Of a DNA stretch of 64,000 nt, positions 18,947 through 26,360 are shown one piece after another. Numbering within the stretch: the first letter of the stretch is position 1; each line of letters begins with the position of its first letter. The stretch is from the NCBI RefSeq assembly GCF_024832785.1, contig NZ_CP116615.1, forward strand, positions 2,542,001 through 2,606,000, read 5' to 3'. The translations under genes were made by a program, and so were the position numbers. The DNA is from Fontisphaera persica (lineage in GTDB: Bacteria; Verrucomicrobiota; Verrucomicrobiia; Limisphaerales; Fontisphaeraceae). The notes below the pieces were generated by a model. The model was not told the origin of the DNA. It saw only the letters and a list, made by a program, of their open reading frames with translations, and ran no database searches.

Positions 18947-20272
18947 ATGAACCGCCGACGTTTCCTCCGCACCTCCGCCGCCACCACCACCGCGGCCCTC
19001 ACCGCCGCCGCCCTGAACAGCGCCAGACTCGGCGTTTTTGCCGCCAGCACCGACCGCCTCCGCGTGGGCCTCATCGGATGTGGCGTCCGCGGCATCGGCG
19101 CCGCCATGAATTGCGTGGACTCCAGCCCCGGTGTGGAAATCACCGCCCTTGGCGACATCTTCCCCGACCGCGTCCAGGCCGCCTACAAGCGCCTGAAAGA
19201 CAACAATGCCGGCAAAGACTGGAGCGCCACCTCCGCCTGGACCAAGGCCGACCGCGTCACCGCCACGCCCGAAACTTGTTTCAGCGGCTTCGACGCTTTC
19301 CAGAAGGTCCTCGCCGCCGGCGTGGACCTGGTCATCCTCGCTGGCCCGCCCCATTTCCGCCCGGCTCACCTCAAGGCCGCCGTTGAGGCCGGCAAACACG
19401 TCTTCATGGAAAAACCGGTGGGGGTGGACCCCGTCGGCATCCGCTCCATCCTCGCCTCCAGTGACCTGGCCAAAAAGAAAGGCCTGGCCATCGTGGCTGG
19501 CACCCAGCGCCGCCATCATCCCCCGTACATCGAGGTCATGCGCCGCGTGCGCGAAGGCGCCATCGGCGAAATCCTCGCCAGCGAATGTTACTGGAATGGC
19601 GGCTGCGTGCGGCACTATGGCTTCTACCACGAACCCAAACCAGAATGGAGCGGCATGGAAACCATGCTCCGCAACTGGTACTTCTACAGTTGGCTTTCCG
19701 GCGACCACATCGTCGAGCAACACGTCCACAACCTCGACGTCATCAACTGGGCCATTGGCGCCACCCCCGTGGAGGCCCTCGCCGTTGGCGGCCGCCAGTG
19801 GCGTACCGAACCCCAGTTCGGCAACATCTACGACCACTTCGCCGTCCGCTACCGCTACCCCAACGGCGCCATTGTCATCTCCATGGCCCGCCAAATTGAC
19901 AAGACCAAACCCAACGTCTCCGAGCTGGTCATCGGCGCCAAAGGCCGCGCCAGCGCCGGCAACATCACCGGCCCCAACGCCTTCAAATACGACGGCCCTT
20001 CCGTCAACCCTTACGAACAGGAGCACGCCAACCTCATTGCCAGCATCCGCAACGGCCAACCCCTCAACGAAGGCCGCACCGTGGCCGAGGCCACCCTCAC
20101 CGCCATCATGGGCCGCATGAGCGCCTACAGCGGCCAGCCGGTCACCTGGGACTTCGCCCTCAACGAATCCCAGCTCGACCTGACCCCTGCGGAAATCAAG
20201 GCCAACGGCTACCGCCTCGGTCCCGCGCCCAAGGTGCCCCCCGCTCCGCTGGGCAACGAAGAACTGGTTTAG
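18947..20272 (+). CDS. Gfo/Idh/MocA-family oxidoreductase with Tat signal
   Basis: 441 aa. The N-terminus MNRRRFLRTSAATTTAALTA is a twin-arginine signal, as in many exported members of this family in Verrucomicrobiota and Planctomycetota. The Rossmann domain has VGLIGCGVRGIGAAM (dinucleotide loop), VDLVILAGPPHFRPAHLKAA and the hallmark MEKPVGVDP (Lys of EKP). The C-terminal dimer domain carries QRRHHPPYIEVMRRV, SGDHIVEQHVHNLDVINWAI with the usual H-x-x-D. The likely reaction is NAD(P)-dependent oxidation or reduction of a sugar or cyclitol; the substrate is unknown. Confidence 0.88.
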   Translation: MNRRRFLRTSAATTTAALTAAALNSARLGVFAASTDRLRVGLIGCGVRGIGAAMNCVDSSPGVEITALGDIFPDRVQAAYKRLKDNNAGKDWSATSAWTKADRVTATPETCFSGFDAFQKVLAAGVDLVILAGPPHFRPAHLKAAVEAGKHVFMEKPVGVDPVGIRSILASSDLAKKKGLAIVAGTQRRHHPPYIEVMRRVREGAIGEILASECYWNGGCVRHYGFYHEPKPEWSGMETMLRNWYFYSWLSGDHIVEQHVHNLDVINWAIGATPVEALAVGGRQWRTEPQFGNIYDHFAVRYRYPNGAIVISMARQIDKTKPNVSELVIGAKGRASAGNITGPNAFKYDGPSVNPYEQEHANLIASIRNGQPLNEGRTVAEATLTAIMGRMSAYSGQPVTWDFALNESQLDLTPAEIKANGYRLGPAPKVPPAPLGNEELV

Positions 20273-20364
20273 GCCACGCACCGCTTTTCGCCCCCCACAA
20301 ATCCCTTGCGCCACAGGCCGCGCTTCGGCACATTAACTGCCGGGGCATGGACGCGCCAAAGCCC

Positions 20365-20393
20365 TTGACAAACCCCGGGCTTGCCGTTATCCA
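20365..20393 (+). promoter_or_regulatory. Promoter of the tRNA-Lys gene
   Basis: TTGACA (20365-20370), 17 bases, TATCCA (20388-20393), 27 bases before the tRNA 5' end. The preceding gene ends about 90 bases upstream. Confidence 0.55.
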
Positions 20394-20420
20394 TCACCCC
20401 CTGCCGGCGCGGCAGCGCGT

Positions 20421-20495
20421 GCCTCGGTAGCTCAATGGTAGAGCAGCGGACTCTTAATCCGTTGGTTCAAGGTTCAAGTCCTTGCCGGGGCACCA
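20421..20495 (+). tRNA. tRNA-Lys (anticodon CTT)
   Basis: 75 nt with the CCA end encoded. Acceptor GCCTCGG pairs with CCGGGGC (one T-G pair), the D arm is GCTC/GAGC, the anticodon arm is GCGGA-loop CTCTTAA-TCCGT with CTT at 20453-20455, and the T arm is CAAGG-TTCAAGT-CCTTG. It marks the left border of the repeat-rich accessory island. Confidence 0.95.
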
Positions 20496-20899
20496 TCCTC
20501 CACCCCGCGCGCACCCTGCCAGTCACATAGGCCCCACAGAGGGGCTATTCATGGGGGCGTCCTGAGCCGCCGCTTTTGTGTAAAAACAAGACTATCCAAT
20601 CATGCCACCTTGCCGCTTCACCTTTCACCCCTGCCACCTGTGGCATTGCTCCGCTGCATGTCCCGCCCTTTTTCGATTGGGCCAGCTTGGCCTTATGAAG
20701 TCGCCTCTTGTCCGCCAAATAGCATGCCCGAAGAAAGGCGTCCTGGGTTGAGGCACGCCGGCCGCTTTCTATGGTAGGACAACTCAACTTCACTCCGTCA
20801 GCCACCTGCTTTCTGGCTTCGCCCCCGCGCAGATTTTCCAGTCCCGTAGGGGCGACATGCCCCCCTCTCCCTCTGGGAGAGGGCCAGGGTGAGGGTCTG
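20496..20899. other. Gene-poor left border of the island
   Basis: No convincing gene. A short minus-strand frame covers 20545-20928, but its start lies inside the dispersed repeat and its composition resembles no protein I know. Near the right end there is a 'cctctgggagagggccagggtgagg' type repeat (about 20870-20897), which recurs at 21410-21440 and, inverted and diverged, near 26830-26855. Confidence 0.5.
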
Positions 20900-21287
20900 T
20901 AGCGCAGGCGTCCCGCCTGCGGGTTCACGGAGCCTCCCGGCTCCGTGATTGCAGAATTGCCGTCCTCAAAAAGACCCCCCTGTAAGCACCAATCCGCCCG
21001 TCATATTTTCCTGCATCGTAGCGCAGGCGTCGGCCCCATGTAGCGCAGGCGTCCTCGCCTGCGAGTTCACGGAGCCTCCCGGCTCCGTGATTGCAGAATT
21101 GCCGTCCTCAAAAAGACCCCCCTGTAAGCACCAATCCGCCCGTCATATTTTCCTGCATCGTAGCGCAGGCGTCGGCCCCATGTAGCGCAGGCGTCCCGCC
21201 TGCGGGTTCACGGAGCCTCCCGGCTCCGTGATTGCAGAATTGCCGTCCTCAAAAAGACCCCCCTGTAAGCACCAATCCGCCCGTCAT
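20900..21287. repeat. Three tandem copies of a 141/142-bp unit
   Basis: Units start at 20900, 21041 and 21183. Each begins tagcgcaggcgtc, continues through a G/C-rich palindrome, 'cggagcctcccggctccgtg' and 'gaattgccgtcctc', and ends near 'caatccgcccgtcat'. Units 1 and 2 are followed by the same 'attttcctgcatcgtagcgcaggcgtcggcccca' linker in shortened form; unit 2 has one extra base (tcctcgcc for tcccgcc), which explains the 142-base step. The copies are nearly identical, so the amplification is recent or kept uniform by conversion. Confidence 0.92.
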
Positions 21288-21521
21288 TCTTTGATTTGCC
21301 GTAATGTATGGCGTCCCGTCCCGCAGCGCGGGATAATGCCTGCGTCCCGCAGACCAAAGGGTGGCCAAGAGACCGCCGGCAGAATAATCCGACGCACGGT
21401 GACTATTTCCCTCTCCCTCTGGGAGAGGGCCAGGGTGAGGGGGCGTTTTCCCCCTTCGTTCCCTTCGTTTCCTTCTGTTCAAAATCCATGTCCATTCGTG
21501 TTCATTCGTGGTCTGTGTTTT

Positions 21522-22708
21522 AGGGAAAGCTGGGTAGATCATGACCCCGGTGGAGGGGTGGAGGCAAGTCGGGATGGTGGGGTTGGGAGAGGTTGAGGGG
21601 AGCCAGTGGATTAGGGCCCCGGCGAGGGCTGGGGCCTTGGCGTTGAGGATTTGGAGTGGGCTTTGCCATTCTTTGCCGCGGTTGGGGCGGACGAGGTTGA
21701 AGTACAGCCAGTAGGTGGTGATTTTGGCCCAAAAGTCTTGGGGGCTGGAGAAGGTTTCGCGGTCGAAGAATTCGTCTTCGACCAGGCGGTGGACGGTTTC
21801 GACGTCGCTTTGCCAGGTGTAGCGTTTGGGAGGGATGAAGCGGTGGTCGGAGCCGAGGGCGCGGACGGTGGCGGGGAGGCCTTGGTGGTGTTGGTTGACT
21901 TGGAATTCACTGCCGTTGTCGGTTTGCCAGACCAGGGTGGTGAGGTTGACGCCGTGGGCGGCGAGGTGGGCGGAGAGTTGTGTGGCCAGGAGGGTGGCGT
22001 AGGATTTGAGAGTTCGTCGGCGTAGCCGGTGAAGCAGGCGCCGGAGACTGGTTCGCGGACGGTGTATTGGAAGCGGGGAGGTGGAGGCGGTTCATTTGGG
22101 GCCAGTAATGGGGAATGTCCTGTAAATACTTGGTATCGGCGGAGAGTTGGGAGAAGAGTGGCCAGTTCCGTTTGAGGGCGCGGAGGAGTTTTTGGTGGCG
22201 GGTTTCTTTTGCGTGGGCGGAGGAGATGGTGTTGGCGGAGGACGCGGGCGATGGCGTTGTGGCTGCAGGGGAGGGCGAATTCGCGCTGGAGGCGTTCGGC
22301 GCCGAAGCCGGTTTGGTGGCGGAGTTTGACGATTTGGCCTTCGAGGCCGGAGGGGATACGGCGGGGGGAGCGTCGTGGGCGGCGGCTGTGTTCTTGGAGG
22401 GAGGAGGGCTTGCCGGGCACGTGGCGTCGGAGCCATTTACGGACGGTGTTGCGGGAACAGCCGAACTCGCGGACGGCGGCTTTGATGCCGTGGGTTTTGG
22501 CGAAGGCGACGAGTTTTTGTCGCAACCAATGGCGGTGGGTGCGCATACGGTACAATTCAAAGTAGGTGGTGTGCACGCCGGGAGGATAGCAGATGGGGCG
22601 CGCCGCTGCTGCACCTCCTCCGGAGGAGGTGCAGCAGCTCATCCTTGCGGCGTGCACTCAACACGTTGATCTTAACCACGGGGGTCATGATTCACCCAGT
22701 CTTTCCCA
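21522..22708 (-). mobile_element. Insertion sequence, DDE transposase type, 1187 bp, with 14-bp direct repeats
   Basis: The ends are inverted repeats: the left end reads AGGGAAAGCTGGGTAGATCA and continues TGACCCC; the right end read inward gives TGGGAAAGACTGGGTGAATC and continues ATGACCCC. Immediately outside both ends is the same 14-bp sequence GTGGTCTGTGTTTT (21508-21521 and 22709-22722), the form expected of a target-site duplication. Removing the element and one repeat rebuilds a left arm that matches the uninterrupted right arm near 26735-26760. The single transposase frame is broken (see the pseudogene entry), so this copy is not autonomous. Confidence 0.85.
21554..22546 (-). pseudogene. 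Transposase with retroviral-integrase-like DDE core, broken by three frameshifts
   Basis: The N-terminal part (from ATG 22546) has a helix-turn-helix: GIKAAVREFGCSRNTVRKWL, then TGFGAERLQREF and AIARVLRQHHLLRPRK. Near 22202-22212 the sense moves to another frame reading ALKRNWPLFSQLSADTKYLQ with DIPHYWPQM (first catalytic Asp in SADTKYL). Near 22074-22085, in a C/G run, it returns to the first frame (FQYTVREPVSGACFTGYADE). Near 22010-22018 it moves to the third frame: LKSYATLLATQLSAHL, WQTDNGSEFQV (second Asp), QSDVETVHRLVEDEFF (Glu) and YFNLVRPNRGKEW. No stop is met before the left IR. The core places it in the IS481/IS3-like rve superfamily; the exact family is uncertain. Confidence 0.82.
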
Positions 22709-22863
22709 GTGGTCTGTGTTTTCCATTTGACGCTCTCTGCCCCCTTTTCCCTCCACCCCATCGTCGTAGAGGGCCAAGGTGAGGGTCTGTAGCGCAGGCG
22801 TCCCGCCTGCGAGTTCACGGAGCCTCCCGGCTCCGTGATTTCTGAGTTGCCAAGGTCAAGCGG

Positions 22864-23356
22864 ACGCGCAGCGTCTGCGTCCCATCCCGCAAAGCGGAAG
22901 CGTCCCGCCGAAGTCAACTCCAACCCCGCTCTCGCCCTCTATTCCCACGCCCTAAATCAAGTCTTCATGGCTCCATCCTCTCGTCGCCGCCGTTGTCCCT
23001 CTAAGCGGCGGCAGCTACTGCGGCTAAAGAGTCATCCTCCTCGTCAGCCCGGTGACCGGCACGGCCAGCCCCAGCACCGGGCCTGCCTGTCGGCAGACAG
23101 GCGTCTTGCCTGAACCACCCCATTGACCCCGCGTCAAGAGCTATCGTCCACGACCACGCCCCAAAAACCGCGCCTTGTAACCTCCGCATGAACGGCATCC
23201 AGGCGTTTACAGCTCATCGCCTTGTCAGGTGGCGTCCCGCAAAGCAGCGCCTTTGTCACCGGCCACAGTCTGGCAGCAGGCGCAGCAGGCCAATCCACTC
23301 CGGCACGGCCTCAGTGCCGCATGATCCCTTACACCACTTGGCGGGACACCGGCGGG
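22864..23356. other. Non-coding stretch between left arm and immunity-like gene
   Basis: I see no supported gene here. Short open frames exist on both strands but none has a ribosome site with a recognisable product. The first 60 bases carry 'gcgtctgcgtcccatcccgc'-type dispersed repeat text. The remainder may be decayed Rhs-locus or toxin DNA. Confidence 0.45.
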
Positions 23357-23971
23357 TCAAGCCGCTGCCGCCAGTCGCTTTCTCACAGCTTCAATTGGCA
23401 ATCGCTTCGCAGGCAAAGCCCCCTTTCGTTCGAGCAACGCATCGTCGAGAGTTTTCAACGCGTTGGGCTTGTCACCTTGAACGAATTGAATCGCGGCCAA
23501 CACTGTGAGGCGTCCTTCCGGGCCAAGGCCAAACCAGTCCGCTGGAGTTGTGGATTCCACCTTGCGGCGAATCTCAGCTAGCCTGGAATGTTTCTCGACG
23601 AACGGAAGCGCGATGTCCGTGAGTTCGCGCGTTACCGTGTCCCGCAACTGCTCCAAGTCGTCTCTCGTATGGAACTGCCATTCGGCGAACCTCTTGTTCT
23701 CGCGCAGCAGGTGTAGCGGCGTCATCACGGTGGGAACAATCGGCTTGGCCTCCCCTTGGAGAAACGGTTCAAGGGACAGGAAGCGCAGCCCAACGTTACA
23801 ACCAAAGCAACCCGGCCCTCGTGGGTCGAGCCTGCACGGAAACGAGAACAGAGCGGCAGCTTCGTTGACTGGCCGCGTGTAAATCAAGCGCTCCACTCGT
23901 TGAAAGCCAAGCGCTGAAACAACGCCCTGCACAAAGCCGTCGAGGAGCTGTTTTGCCGATTCGAGCGTCAT
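23357..23971 (-). CDS. Candidate immunity protein (DUF4304-like), overlaps the upstream toxin gene
   Basis: 204 aa from ATG 23971, which overlaps the stop of the preceding gene as ATGA, a sign of translational coupling. The protein is soluble with no signal peptide. Its N-terminal half (KQLLDGFVQGVVSALGFQRV, then FSFPCRL, CNVGLRFLS) recalls DUF4304-like proteins, which occur as immunity proteins in polymorphic toxin loci; this match is by eye and weak. The C-terminal part has a helical segment (GRLTVLAAIQFVQGDKPNAL) reminiscent of a short repeat protein. Position directly after a toxin-like gene is the main argument for the role. Confidence 0.5.
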   Translation of the reverse strand: MTLESAKQLLDGFVQGVVSALGFQRVERLIYTRPVNEAAALFSFPCRLDPRGPGCFGCNVGLRFLSLEPFLQGEAKPIVPTVMTPLHLLRENKRFAEWQFHTRDDLEQLRDTVTRELTDIALPFVEKHSRLAEIRRKVESTTPADWFGLGPEGRLTVLAAIQFVQGDKPNALKTLDDALLERKGALPAKRLPIEAVRKRLAAAA

Positions 23972-24657
23972 GGGGCGGGTGCTGGCCACAGGATTTTGAT
24001 GGTGTTGTTGATGGTAATTCCCGACTGCTCTCCCACTGACGTAGCACCATAGGTGTTGATCCATCGGTCAGCCGAGAACTGTTGGCGGGCAGCCCGATCA
24101 AACCGATTAAAAGCGCCAACTGAAGATTTGATTTCTACGCCTCCAATCAGGCCCTTTTGCGGGTTTTCCAGGATGACGGCCATCCGGCGAGCGCCAAACG
24201 GTGTATTGAACGTCACCTCGCGCCCCCTTACCAACATTCCGTTCGCTTGCGCTTGGGCTATGAAATCGTCAACAGCACGAACGCCTGCGATGCGATTGGC
24301 ATTCGCTGTTCCCTTTGCGGCAAGGAATCCTGCCTCGGCAACCGGTGGGGCACGTGGAGCACCCGCAGTTTGGATGGTGGAAACCGGGCACACGTCATAG
24401 GCAGGGATTGTCGCCACTGTTCCGCCCGGATAGCTCAACGCTTGCGTCGTAGCGGGCGGAAACTCCGGGTCGTAAACCATGCACGACCAGCAACAGTCAT
24501 CGTAGACAACTTTGGCGTTTACGGCCCGGCACTGCTCCCAGGCTGCGCTGGGCGGCATTCCTTGGTCCGGGACGCTGGACAGGGCAGGCAAAGCAAAGCC
24601 CAGCGTCTGGCTCAGGAGCCAGAGCGCCAACCATATCGTCTGCCTATGCCTTCTCAT
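23968..24657 (-). CDS. Small secreted toxin candidate with E-x-K nuclease-like motif
   Basis: 229 aa from ATG 24657, chosen because GAAAGGA lies at the right distance and a clear Sec signal follows (IWLALWLLSQTLGFALPALS). After a cysteine-containing linker (YDDCCWSCMVYDP) and a Pro/Ala-rich stretch, the C-terminal 110 residues form a compact domain: VDDFIAQAQANGMLVRGREV, FGARRMAVILENP, GGVEIKSSVG and FDRAARQQFSADRWINTYGA. The E-x-K in VEIKSS with the preceding strand is the kind of core seen in PD-(D/E)xK nuclease toxins. I do not recognise the family as a whole. It sits between a two-TM protein and the immunity candidate. Confidence 0.55.
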   Translation of the reverse strand: MRRHRQTIWLALWLLSQTLGFALPALSSVPDQGMPPSAAWEQCRAVNAKVVYDDCCWSCMVYDPEFPPATTQALSYPGGTVATIPAYDVCPVSTIQTAGAPRAPPVAEAGFLAAKGTANANRIAGVRAVDDFIAQAQANGMLVRGREVTFNTPFGARRMAVILENPQKGLIGGVEIKSSVGAFNRFDRAARQQFSADRWINTYGATSVGEQSGITINNTIKILWPAPAP

Positions 24658-24751
24658 TCTCATCCTTTCAAGCGCCGGTGGCCGACCTTCCTCCGGCGCG
24701 GCCTGAGCGGTGCAAAATTCTTTCACACCTCTTGGCGGGACAGCCGCGTTG

Positions 24752-25105
24752 CTATTCTCCGCCACGCTCTTTCAGACCACGAAGCCCGAGCGATTTCAAC
24801 AGCAGGGTTACGCCGAAATAGCCACACAACGCCAGCACTGCGCCGACCACTGCAAAGAAGATCAGCAGGAAGGCAGCGTAGGCGAAACTGGAATCGGACG
24901 GCGCTAGTGTTCTGTGTGAAGGATCAATCAGTCCGGCGAAAAACCGGCCAGTTTGTTCCACGCCGCCCAAGCCACTTTCCATGCAGCGACGGATAGGAGA
25001 TGTGGCCGGCAAAGCACCGAGCACCCAAGGAGCAAACCAATCAACCGCAGCTCCAGCCACCGCTCCAGCAGCGGCAATGAGCAGGATTTTTGAGGGCGTT
25101 TTCAT
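24752..25105 (-). CDS. Small two-TM membrane protein, possible immunity protein of the Rhs tip
   Basis: 117 aa from ATG 25105; a GTG at 25153 in the same frame would overlap the Rhs stop codon. The first hydrophobic segment is ILLIAAAGAVAGAAVDWFAP (TM or signal anchor) and the second is FLLIFFAVVGAVLALCGYFG near the C-terminus, with a soluble loop of about 50 residues between. No family recognised. Its place directly downstream of the Rhs C-terminal tip is where cognate immunity genes usually lie, and membrane immunity proteins are known for toxins that attack membranes. Confidence 0.55.
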   Translation of the reverse strand: MKTPSKILLIAAAGAVAGAAVDWFAPWVLGALPATSPIRRCMESGLGGVEQTGRFFAGLIDPSHRTLAPSDSSFAYAAFLLIFFAVVGAVLALCGYFGVTLLLKSLGLRGLKERGGE

Positions 25106-25142
25106 GTTTGAACGAGGGGCGAGTTGCGTCTGAGCACTCGGC

Positions 25143-26360
25143 TCATTCGACACCGTAGTATTTCTTGCACTTGCAGCCGCCGTTTGCCCGAACGTATTCG
25201 CGGAATTCGTTCAACGCTGAACTGCTCATTGAGTGGGTTAGCTGATAGCGTTTGTGGCCGCGTTCGTAATCCACCCAATCGCGAATATTCCCGCTCTTGT
25301 CAGCCACAAAGTGCAGAACCGAAAGCGTGGCACGTCCGTCAGGCGACCCCTTTGCGTCCAAGTCTGGGTCATCAGGAAAACCAGTCGTTCCTTTTGCCGG
25401 ACTCATGGCGTTGTGAACGTCCTTTAGACTGCTAAAGCTGCCAAGGAGACGTTTGTTGTGGTCGCCATGTGCCACCCAGTCCTGGTAAGGATGCAGTCCT
25501 GTTCCGAGTTGCTTCGCGGCTGCGCTCGGGTCGTCGTTTCCCTTGGACGTCGTGCAAAGGTCTTTCGCCTTCTGAAGGTGCTCTTTGTATTTTGTCTTCC
25601 GCGTGTCCTCGCTGCCACCCATGCTGAGGCTGCGGTCAAAGTGATACTGCGTGCCTGGCTCGGTGATGTAGGAAGTTGAGCCAAATTTCTCGTCAACGGC
25701 CTCGTCGGCATCAGCAACCGCTTGGGCGGCATCGGCTGGGTAGCCAGCTTTCAAGGCCCACCGCCGTGTGGCGTCCCGGTGAATCCTTGTATCCCACAAA
25801 CCAAGGTAGTCGTTGCCTCCAATTGGTTCGTTGCCCAGAAACGAGTAGCAGTTCATTCCGCCCATTTCTCCCATTGGGTCTCTACTTGGCCACCTGCCAG
25901 TGTGGGGATGGTAGTAACGGTGGCCGTAATAGTACAGGCCGGTTTCCCAGTCGTAGTATTTGGTGGAGAAGAGATGATGGAAGGTCTGGGCCAGGGGGCC
26001 GGTCGCGCGGAGGAGCTCGCCAAACGGGCCGTATTCGTATTGGGCAATCCATTGCTCTGTGGCCGCATTCGACGTGTGGAGGAATAATTTCCCTTCGGCG
26101 GGACGCCGAAGGGCACACGCCGGAGGCGTGTGCTCCCCGAGACCAATAACATCCGCCCACCCCCTATGAAAACCCCATGAAGCCGAAGCCGCCCCGTTCA
26201 GTGTTTCCGACAAATCCACTCCCCACACATGCGTGCGCACCGCACCCATTGTCCCATGCACTGCGGGACAATTCCCCTCTTCGACGATTGCCCACGCGCC
26301 TATGGCTTCATTCACCTGCATCTTGTGGCTGACCTCGAACCCAATATCCCCCAAAACCAC
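25143..26360 (-). CDS. Truncated Rhs core protein with C-terminal toxin-like tip
   Basis: 405 aa from GTG 26360 with GAAGGGGAG just upstream; Rhs proteins are normally above 1000 aa, so the barrel-forming repeats are missing. Residues 41-57 (VRTHVWGVDLSETLNGA) and 107-188 (YEYGPFGELL, YYDWETGLYYYGHRYYHPHT, GRWPSRDPMGEMGG, NEPIGGNDYLGL) are the Rhs-associated core. Residues 58-96 are encoded by an inserted palindromic repeat. The tip (189-405) is the variable toxin part: HFDRS near 240, then LHPYQDWVAHGDH (His290, Gln293, Asp294, His298), similar to the His-x3-Gln-Asp-x3-His pattern of zinc phospholipase C/S1-P1 nuclease folds, and a Cys-rich end. It may be an orphan module instead of a full effector. 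Confidence 0.7.
   Translation of the reverse strand: MVLGDIGFEVSHKMQVNEAIGAWAIVEEGNCPAVHGTMGAVRTHVWGVDLSETLNGAASASWGFHRGWADVIGLGEHTPPACALRRPAEGKLFLHTSNAATEQWIAQYEYGPFGELLRATGPLAQTFHHLFSTKYYDWETGLYYYGHRYYHPHTGRWPSRDPMGEMGGMNCYSFLGNEPIGGNDYLGLWDTRIHRDATRRWALKAGYPADAAQAVADADEAVDEKFGSTSYITEPGTQYHFDRSLSMGGSEDTRKTKYKEHLQKAKDLCTTSKGNDDPSAAAKQLGTGLHPYQDWVAHGDHNKRLLGSFSSLKDVHNAMSPAKGTTGFPDDPDLDAKGSPDGRATLSVLHFVADKSGNIRDWVDYERGHKRYQLTHSMSSSALNEFREYVRANGGCKCKKYYGVE
26078..26177 (-). repeat. Palindromic dispersed repeat inserted in frame in the rhs gene
   Basis: About 100 bp holding two adjacent perfect hairpins, cccttcggc-gggac-gccgaaggg (26091-26113) and cacacgcc-gga-ggcgtgtg (26114-26132). In the rhs frame it encodes SWGFHRGWADVIGLGEHTPP and ACALRRPAEG, which breaks the expected Rhs sequence after SETLNGA. 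The text resembles GC-rich dispersed repeats that I recall from verrucomicrobial genomes, but that recollection is unverified. Confidence 0.6.

Larger units (their letters stand above)
21183..22863 (+). repeat. Left arm of a large imperfect inverted repeat (interrupted by an IS)
   Basis: Module order read left to right: the tagcgcagg/ccgtgatt/caatccg/tatggcgtcccgtccc block (21183-21330), the ctccctctgggagagg block, the 'cgttcccttcgtttccttc' and 'tgtccattcgtgttcattcg' block (to 21521), the IS (21522-22708), then the 'ctgcccccttttccctccac' block, a second tagcgcagg block (22790-22840) and 'caaggtcaagcgga' (22850-22863). The same modules occur in reverse complement and in mirrored order at 26581-27140. 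The arms face each other across the Rhs/toxin genes. Confidence 0.8.

Noticed and set aside
20545-20928. Minus-strand open frame of 127 codons next to tRNA-Lys
   Set aside because: Its first 20 codons are dispersed repeat text (NPQAGRLRYRPSPWPSPRGR) and the rest resembles nothing; no ribosome site.
20900-21287. CRISPR array
   Set aside because: The three 141-bp units are contiguous copies without unique spacers, and no cas gene is present.
21249-21542. Minus-strand open frame of 97 codons at the left IS end
   Set aside because: It is the read-through of the third transposase frame out of the IS into repeat sequence (NEHEW type text), not a separate gene.
22115-22669. Plus-strand open frame of 184 codons across the IS
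   Set aside because: It is antisense to the recognisable transposase fragments.
23188-23581. Two overlapping plus-strand open frames of about 110 codons
   Set aside because: They run into the antisense of the immunity-like gene, have no ribosome site and no recognisable content.
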